Origin: Eupeodes corollae
Taxonomy: Eukaryota; Arthropoda; Insecta; Diptera; Syrphidae
Direction of reading: 5' to 3'
NCBI RefSeq assembly: GCF_945859685.1
Contig: NC_079149.1
Location: 58,918,991-58,982,990, forward strand
Length of the DNA stretch: 64,000 nt
This document shows, in pieces, positions 57,061-64,000 of the stretch. The notes under the pieces are model-generated. The model searched no databases, was not told where the DNA came from, and saw nothing but the letters and a program-made list of their open reading frames with translations. Position 1 is the first letter of the stretch. Each line of letters starts with the position of its first letter. Made by a program: the position numbers and the translations under genes.

Positions 57061-59254
57061 AACAACGGAATTTGATACGTCATCGCCGCTATAAAATTTA
57101 CTTAAGATATAGAGAAAATATATAGATGGTATTATTCTTTTTCATGACTAACAATTTCTTTCGATAAGTATTGTTTTGTTTGTGTAGCAATATAAAACAA
57201 AAGCTTAATTTTAACTCGCTCTAACTTTTAAATTCATGAAAGTATATTGTTTATTTTATTGAGTTTTCAAAAAGAAACTTATAGAAACATAAAATGACAA
57301 AAGCTCAAATTAAAGCTCTTATTTCCAAAAGTGTTCTAAGCGTAGGTTGCATCTATAACCTCTTAAATATTTGATCCCAATATAAAAATTTTGTGAAGCA
57401 TTGTTAAATGTTACAAAAAATAATCTCTTAAACTCCAAACTATTCATTTTACAACACCAACTGTCCTCCATTACTTACATCAACAAAAATAACATCATTA
57501 TAAGATTTTACGCGTCTTGAACAAGCAAATCGTTTCTTTGAGTTCATTGTCGGAAGAGTTTATATTAGGTTTCATTTTTTCTGATATCAAACTTACTCCA
57601 ATCCCCACTGGCTTCAAATATAAAATAACACTATGTAAATTTGTGACCCCAATGCGAATGTCAATTGAATCAACTTCGTAGTAATTCACAAATGGAGGAA
57701 ATAAAACAATTTAAAGTCCAAACTCACACCACCCCCATTTCCAAATAGAAAAACCCAAGGATTTTCATGCTTGGTACATTGCGTTGTAACCCTTCATTTT
57801 ATACATTATATCAGATAAATGTCATGCTACATGTATTCCAATCTAGATTCTTCATAACTTACTATAAGATGTGCCAACATTCTTAGAAGAAATTTTACAA
57901 ACGACACACATTCATATTTTTATTCAGATTTACAATCGACTCATTCATCGTTTCGTTCATTTTCCTTCTCTAAATTATAACCTCCCCCGCTTCAAGGACA
58001 TGAACTACGTAAACGACGACGATGAGAATGAGGACGTGGAAGACCGGCTATATGTATGTAGTGCAGCGCATTGATATGATAATACAAACTTCGTATCATA
58101 ACAATATAAGAACTTTTTACGCTTTTACTTTTTACACCATCCGCACTCATTCTCTTTCAGTGTATATTTACGTATTCATTCACCATCGAATCATCCCTGT
58201 GGCATGCTTCCTTCCTTGACTTCCTTTAAACCTCAACCCCCACCATCAGGAAAAGGACTTTGTGTCAAAGCTAAAGTGACATCTCTTATTGTTCCAACTT
58301 AAATACTTTGGGTGGCTCTAGGGCATCGTTGACTTTAATCCAAGAAAATTATGCAAAAAGACGTAACGATAAAATTCTTACTTACAAAAGTTCGCACAAA
58401 AAGACACTAAAATACGATCTGGGGATGATGTTAGAGAGAAGACTAAAGTATAAGGGTTGTAACTCTGTTTTGATCTCGTGTATATGTTGGTGGGTGTGCT
58501 GTGCTTTGCTGTAATGCTTTAAGGCTAAAGGCCAAAAAGATTGAAGAGGAAGCTATTTCAATATTTTAAGGCGAGTAAACCTTAAATGACGCAAGGACTG
58601 TGCAATAAAGCAATTTATCATTTTACAAGTTGTAACAAACACAGTGCGAGAGTACATATACTATATATTACACCTATGGCCACAATAATAGGAACAACAT
58701 TTAATTGTTTATAAATATTTATTTACTTTTTGTTACAGACATTCCAGGGGCAAGTAGACATAAGTTAGTTGGTAACAAAGAGGACCCAAAAGTAACGCTG
58801 TCTATTGTTAAAGTGACAAATGTTAATTTACTGTTTCAATATGGTTTTGAACCAATATGAAAGGTTTTATTTTGGGAAAGAATACAAACATTCTGGGCAT
58901 CGGACACCAGCGTTTTTCTGGGTTGAACCCCGCTACTTTAAGTGTTTGCCCTTGCGCCTTTTTATAATTGTAATAGCGAAACTAACTTCAATGGTATATC
59001 TACAGGAGTTATTGGGATTCGAGGAATGATTACATTTTCAACCTTTTCAACGCCTGTATAGATATTATCTCTAATAATGATTCACCCAAGTTGTGTGATA
59101 CGAATTCTTGGAAAGTTACATAATTGAGGGGCATCTAAATTTTTCATAAGCGTTACTGGCACGCCTAATTTCAATTGGAGCTTAAGTGAAGGCACACCGA
59201 CCAGCTCAAGTGAATTAAGAAACTCTACTAGGAATGAAGTCTTCTATTCTGAAT
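57061..59254. other. spacer, no gene recognised
   Basis: Only short frames; none has a recognisable domain or splice partner. Confidence 0.4.
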
Positions 59255-59640
59255 AAATGAATGTGTCTATTGACAAGTTTGAAATTCATAAAATAAAAGC
59301 CGATGTTCCATAGGGCTCCGATTTGTCTCCTACTCTCTTCCTTAAATTTATAAACGATCCTTTGGTTGCCACTTCTAGTCCATTAAACTGTTTCTTTGAC
59401 AACAGTACTCTCAGCTTTTCATAATCGTTTCAAAATTCTCATCCTTGTCCTTCGGATGTGGAACTTCAACGGCAGCGTTTGTAAAGCTCATTAAATTCTG
59501 ATCTCAACAACATTGTCAAATGGGAAATTAGTATTGCGTGTAGAATTGAATGCTTCAAAAACTTACTTCTTTTACTTGTTCTGTTGAATTCGTCAGTTTC
59601 ATTTGACTCCTTAAATTCAGCCGTAAATTAGGGTAAGCAC
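59255..59640 (+). pseudogene. Jockey-like LINE fragment (palm region)
   Basis: Same family as 16868-18586: VP(stop)GSDLSPTLFLKFINDPL and CFFDNSTLSFS, where the catalytic FADD has become FFDN, then a decayed SDVELQRQR block. Confidence 0.75.
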
Positions 59641-59689
59641 TTACAATATTTTTGAATATTGTGTGCGCGATAAAGGGGCTATGAATACC

Positions 59690-60190
59690 CTTATAATGAC
59701 TAAACGCAGTGCGAGCAATTAGGAAAGGAGGATAGGATTAGAAAGGAAAAACCAATGCATATTGGTTTTGAATGTCTGCACATTGTAATGAGTGGGAAAT
59801 ATTCCACATTCATGTAGTGCGGTTAAAGAAAGAATCTCTGTACTTAACAGTACGTCCAAAATTGGGTTCAATGATAAACTGATGAGCATTCCTAGCAGAA
59901 CGGGTATTTAGGTTGAATGGTTTTAAGGGAGGAGTGTAACTGGCTATCTTAATAGAGCATTGTTTATAAAAATATCGATACAAAAATGACAGGCATGAGA
60001 CCTTTCGGCGATGTTCAAGAGAAGCAAATGTCTCTGTAAGGGAACGATCTCCAATTATTTTTACAGCTCTTTTTTTTAATTCTATCCAGAAGACTCAAGT
60101 ACGTTATTGGATCACCAGCCCAAATATGAGAGTTATACTTGGAATTACAAAAGTCTTCCATTAGTAAAACATAGCCCTCGTCATTGGTTT
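59690..60190 (-). pseudogene. Jockey-like LINE 3' fragment, inverted relative to its neighbour
   Basis: On the minus strand: KYNSHIWAGDPITYLSLLDR (60060-60145), then CIPPL-equivalents, HQFIIEPNFGRTVKYRDSFF (about 59815-59890) and the 3' end. Its 5' side faces away from the + fragment at 59255, so an inversion or two insertions are needed. Confidence 0.72.
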
Positions 60191-60199
60191 CCGGCATCT

Positions 60200-61859
60200 C
60201 TTAATTTTAAAAGTGTTTTAATATAGTTAGTCTAGTCTAAAATCAGGAAGCACCATATGATATTCTAATTAGTGTTCGAAAAAAAGATTAATATCGAATA
60301 TCTAATTATAAGTGTTACCGGCGGATCTTCTCGAATAAGCTGTTAAGGAGATATTGTACCGAGGTTAAAATTAGCTTAAAACACTCGAGAGCTTCTTAAG
60401 TACCTCCACACAAAAATCATGTTAATCCGTTGCCACTTGAAGGATGGACAAGCGACCAGACAAAAACAAATTGACTTTCCCTTTAATAATATTATTTCAA
60501 GGCATAAAGATTGCCAAAAATTATTCCAGTATGCATAGAAGAAAGATATTTCCTTTATAAAAATATAAAAAAAAAAAAACCGAAGAGGGCAAAGATGGTT
60601 TGCTTATGGAACACCAGATAATATTTTAATAAGTTGTGGAATACTTACTTTCGAGTTTTATGCGATCTGTTTTGTTTGTAAGATTACAATGGAACCATTT
60701 CAAAAGCATACAATGATCTCCAAAATGCTTAATTTTGGGAAACAATTTGTTGTGATTTTGAACAAGATTCTTGAAGTCCATTTGCTGCATGTTTCATAAA
60801 AGTTTGCAACATAAATTTGAATCAGTGTGACAGTATATTAACATTGAAAAAAGTTGTTGAATTCAAAAATAAGTAATATTCCTAATATTTTGACTAAAGC
60901 TGTAAAAATAACCCATTAAAGAAAGAGTATAGCAACATTTCTATAAAAGGAAAAGACGAAAAACTGCTATAGTTTATTCTTTAAGGATTTTATTACCACC
61001 CAAAAATTTTTTAGTGCAGGACTGGGCATAGTTATATTGGCGTTTGCATATAATATATATTTATGTACATACATATATAAAAGGAGAATTTATAATGAAT
61101 TTGATAACACTTTTGGAATCTTGAAATTGAGATGACTTGATGTAAAATTATTATTCATTCTCCAGAGAGTGTAAGAGATTAATTCGACTAATTAATTCTT
61201 AATTATAATAATGTTTAACTATGTTGTTTGCTTTGAGATTTTCTTGTGGAAATTCAAAGTTTATTTTGTGTTTTGTCAAATTTATTTGTAGATATAAATT
61301 TTCAGCGGATGTTTGTTAATAGATAAGATAAATGTGATATTTCTTAGAGAACAACGAAAACAAATGAAAGTTGATAATTTCCTATAGCAGGAAGTCAGAG
61401 GAGCTTAAGCCTATAAAGTATTAGTATATATTTCACAGACAGTTTAGCCTTAAAGCAAAAGTTTCTAACCATAGTTTTCTGATTGAACCTAATTTGTGCT
61501 TGGGTAGGTATTCTGCTTGGTTGATAGTTGAAACTATCTGTTCTTACTATACACTTTTGATACTTCAAATAATACTTTGAAAGAAGGTGCGTACTTCTAT
61601 ACTTGTGGCACAACATGATTCAAAATCAATTTGATCTTTACTAATAAAATAATCAAAGTTACTAAAAATTAGTAGATAGATATTTTTCAAAATCGTCAGT
61701 AACGAAATTTGGAAGGAACAGATGCCCGATTTAAGTGGATACAACTATGCCTTAAGGTTCAGTTGTATGTGTGTGTGAGAAAATTGCTCAACTAAGGTAA
61801 TATAAATGAACTGATTTGGTGCTCGTTAGAAACTAGAGCCTTGTAGAAAATGGAAACTC
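60200..61859. other. spacer, no gene recognised
   Basis: AT-rich DNA without supported coding frames or recognised repeats. Confidence 0.4.
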
Positions 61860-62035
61860 GTGTGTTCGGTAATGTCAAGAATGGAAGGGACCTGCAGATT
61901 TAGCTCCGAATCCGAAAGAATACTTTGGGATGTTTTTTTTTATAACAAAAATTACTGTTGTAGAGTTTGTCAATTCCTTGTAAGAAAGTCCCCGTTGAAA
62001 AAATTTAAGACGCAACAGGCGGAAATTAAAACTTC
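61860..62035 (-). mobile_element. SINE relic, copy 3
   Basis: Matches the body of SINE copies 1 and 2 (AATGGAAGGGACCTGCAG, CCGAATCCGAA, GTTTGTCAATTCCT) with indels. The tRNA-like head is unrecognisable. Confidence 0.65.
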
Positions 62036-62191
62036 TAGAATCAACAATATTTTTTTAGCCAGTTTTTATCACAAGCATTTGCATCATAGGTATAAAGTTG
62101 ATTTACCTTAAGTTAACTTAGCTATTCTCTTCAAGTCGAAATCTACTCCAAGCGCTCATTTCAACACCACTTTCACCCTTTCACTTTTATA

Positions 62192-63180
62192 AAGGGTTTT
62201 TTAATGAGGGCGGGGAGATGTTGAAATGAAATAAAACAAGCTGTGTGTGAGGTATTAATAACATTAGTTTTTTATTTGAAAGGCGCATGTATGCCATTAA
62301 GTGTGGAATATGACATCATTCAAATTCCCACCTTGGTTTCTTACGGTGGCACGAATCCGAGTGGTCCAATTTTTAATAACTCTTCTGCATAAATCCAGCT
62401 GAATTCGAGCCTGTGATATGTTTACCTTTAGGGAATCGGTCGATTATGGTTTATTTGCATAGACCTTCGACTTCAAAAACCCCACAGGACAAAGTGCAGC
62501 GGGCTCAAATCGCATGGCCGTTTGATGTGTGGCACGTAGCGCCGACAGCCGTTCTGCTGAAAACACATATCGACTTGGTCCATATGGTTCAATTTGGGCC
62601 ATAAGAAATAAGTTATCATCGTTATATAGAGCTTGTGTTGAGAATGACCACCACACTAAAGTCGTTTTCAAAAAAGTACAGACCAATTACGCCACGGGCA
62701 AAAATCAACACCAAACGGTAACTTTTTGAGGATGCATTTTCACCTGGTGAACCTCGCGTGGGTTTGTGTCGTCCCATATACAGAAATTTCGCTTGTTAAC
62801 AGAGCCATTTACCCAGAAATTGGGTGGGGGTAGGGGTCTTGTTACAAACGTTTCGAAGCCCAGTCAGCGAAAAAACGGCGTTGTTTATGGTTAAGAACTT
62901 TGCTGCTGGGTCAGTTGGATCTTGTACGGGTGAAGGCTCCAGACCCGACGATTCGCCAAATTGAAGTCTGCGAAAGACCGAGTTCTTGTACACGGTGAGG
63001 AATATACTGCCTCGGGCTCTGCTATACACTGCAGCGATGTTCTCGACAGATCTTGCTTTCCTTGAGCATATAGGTGTTGGCTGATTGCTTACTGAACCGG
63101 TCGTCTTAACGTTGAAAAGTCGACTGTGAAGGGCTACCACGTCTATCGTAACGAACACTAATTTGATAATATAATTTTAT
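62192..63180 (-). pseudogene. degenerate DD41D-like mariner, second subfamily
   Basis: A left end AAGGGTTTTTTAATGAGG follows TA. Minus-strand pieces in broken frames: NKRNFCIWDDTNPREVHQVK, MHPQKVTVWC, GFLKSKVYANKP (after the third Asp), LCRRVIKNWTTRIRATVR and GNLNDVIFHT. Order agrees with a transposase, but the second-Asp region is mostly gone and the N-terminus is scrambled. Confidence 0.7.
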
Positions 63181-63189
63181 CATTTGAAC

Positions 63190-63650
63190 GTGGTGTTCAA
63201 TCGTGTAATCGTTAAAAAAAAGTTTTTTCGATTTTTCTGAACATTTTAATAGATATTAAAAACGTTATTTTTTGTTGGATATAATTATTAGGCAGAATCA
63301 TTTTTCTATCGTAAAATATTCGAGATGACAACATCTTTTTTAGTTTTTATTTTAATTAATAAAAAGAACTGTTAATTGCGTTTTTCTTAAAAATTATATA
63401 AATTTGTTATCACGTCACGTCACGTTATATAAAATAAAATTTAATTGAATTATTTGGGGCCAATCAATATGTTCAGGCAATCTTTTTTAAAGTGCTATTA
63501 TAACAAAAACTCAAAATGAATTTTTGTGAAAGTCATTTCTGCATCTTTCAATGATATTATCTGCAAAACAAAATTTATTAGAACTCGATATCTTTACTGG
63601 TTCGATTTGAAAGACAAATTGGACAGAATACAATAACTTCCTTTCGAATA
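63190..63650 (+). mobile_element. Helentron-like fragment
   Basis: Matches the end of the array and the middle segment (TCACGTCACGTCACGTTATA, GATATTATCTGCAAAAC, CTCGATATCTTTACTGG). It ends near AATAACTTCCTTTCGAATAC, a mutated form of the 3' hairpin. Confidence 0.65.
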
Positions 63651-64000
63651 CGAAGGCGTCACAATTTTGCCAAGCGCTTTATAATTTTTTTCCAATGAAA
63701 ATCGTACAACAAAAAAAAAAATCCGATTTTTCCTTAAAAACTTTTCTAAATTTTGAGTTAATCAACAAAATTTAGAAGTGACGTGCAGCAGAAACCTTAA
63801 GATTTGAGTGATTTGGAAAAAAACTGTTTTTCAACATCACAAAATATTTTTCCCAACTACCAAAAATCTAGAATCCTGAAAATCATTTAAGAATGGAAGT
63901 AAGTTACCATAACTCATAAAAAAAAATATAACTTTTCGTTTTCGGGATTTTGAACTTTCGGGTTTTTAAATTTTTGGGATTTTGAGATTGTGTCCGTCTC
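63651..64000. other. window end, no feature recognised
   Basis: AT-rich DNA with no supported feature. Confidence 0.4.

Overview
The window looks like AT-rich, transposon-rich nuclear DNA of a higher (brachyceran) fly. Intron-containing genes have GT-AG junctions and close similarity to known insect/animal families. The repeats are typical of Diptera: Jockey-, LOA/I- and RTE-like LINEs, Tc1/mariner transposons of a DD41D type, a tRNA-derived SINE, Helitrons, and Helentron/DINE-like elements with tandem repeats. The species cannot be named from sequence alone.

Layout. (1) 1-7977 is the 3' part of the chromatin-remodeller gene domino (EP400/SWR1 family), + strand. It has a B-type terminal exon (1-573) and, past a 3.7 kb intron with a dead Jockey copy, the A-type exons with the SANT domain and Gln-rich tail (4268-7755, or splicing on to 7977). 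(2) 7978-12374 is AT-rich 3' flank, with an unlisted 47-codon ORF on the minus strand (11573-11716) and a tiny divergent partner ORF. (3) 12375-20090 is a repeat block: 124-bp direct repeats around a mariner relic, a MITE and an array of ~173-bp repeats, followed by two tandem 5'-truncated Jockey copies. (4) 20772-33236 is PTHB1/BBS9, a BBSome subunit, + strand, 11 exons reconstructed here (exon 3 tentative). Its fifth intron is 8 kb long because it is packed with transposable elements. (5) 33242-64000 holds no host gene I can support. It is a graveyard of nested elements: a PIF/Harbinger relic, a LOA/I-like LINE, Helentron-like elements, a canonical Helitron, SINEs, DD41D mariners, a Tc1/mariner chimera, RTE and Jockey pieces, and a hAT-like foldback element.

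The most notable structure is one family of repeats with conserved ends and an internal array of ~173-bp units. It occurs about nine times and is the landing site for a Helitron (A^T target), a SINE (13-bp target duplication) and a MITE (TTA duplication); sibling copies supply empty sites. Two copies, with shared flanking DNA and a shared LINE, form a multi-kilobase inverted repeat around BBS9 exons 6-11, which could support inversion or mislead assembly.

Host gene roles. Domino exchanges or acetylation-couples histone variant H2A as the ATPase of SWR1/Tip60-type complexes in the nucleus. BBS9 is a structural part of the ciliary cargo-adaptor BBSome. They appear functionally unrelated neighbours.
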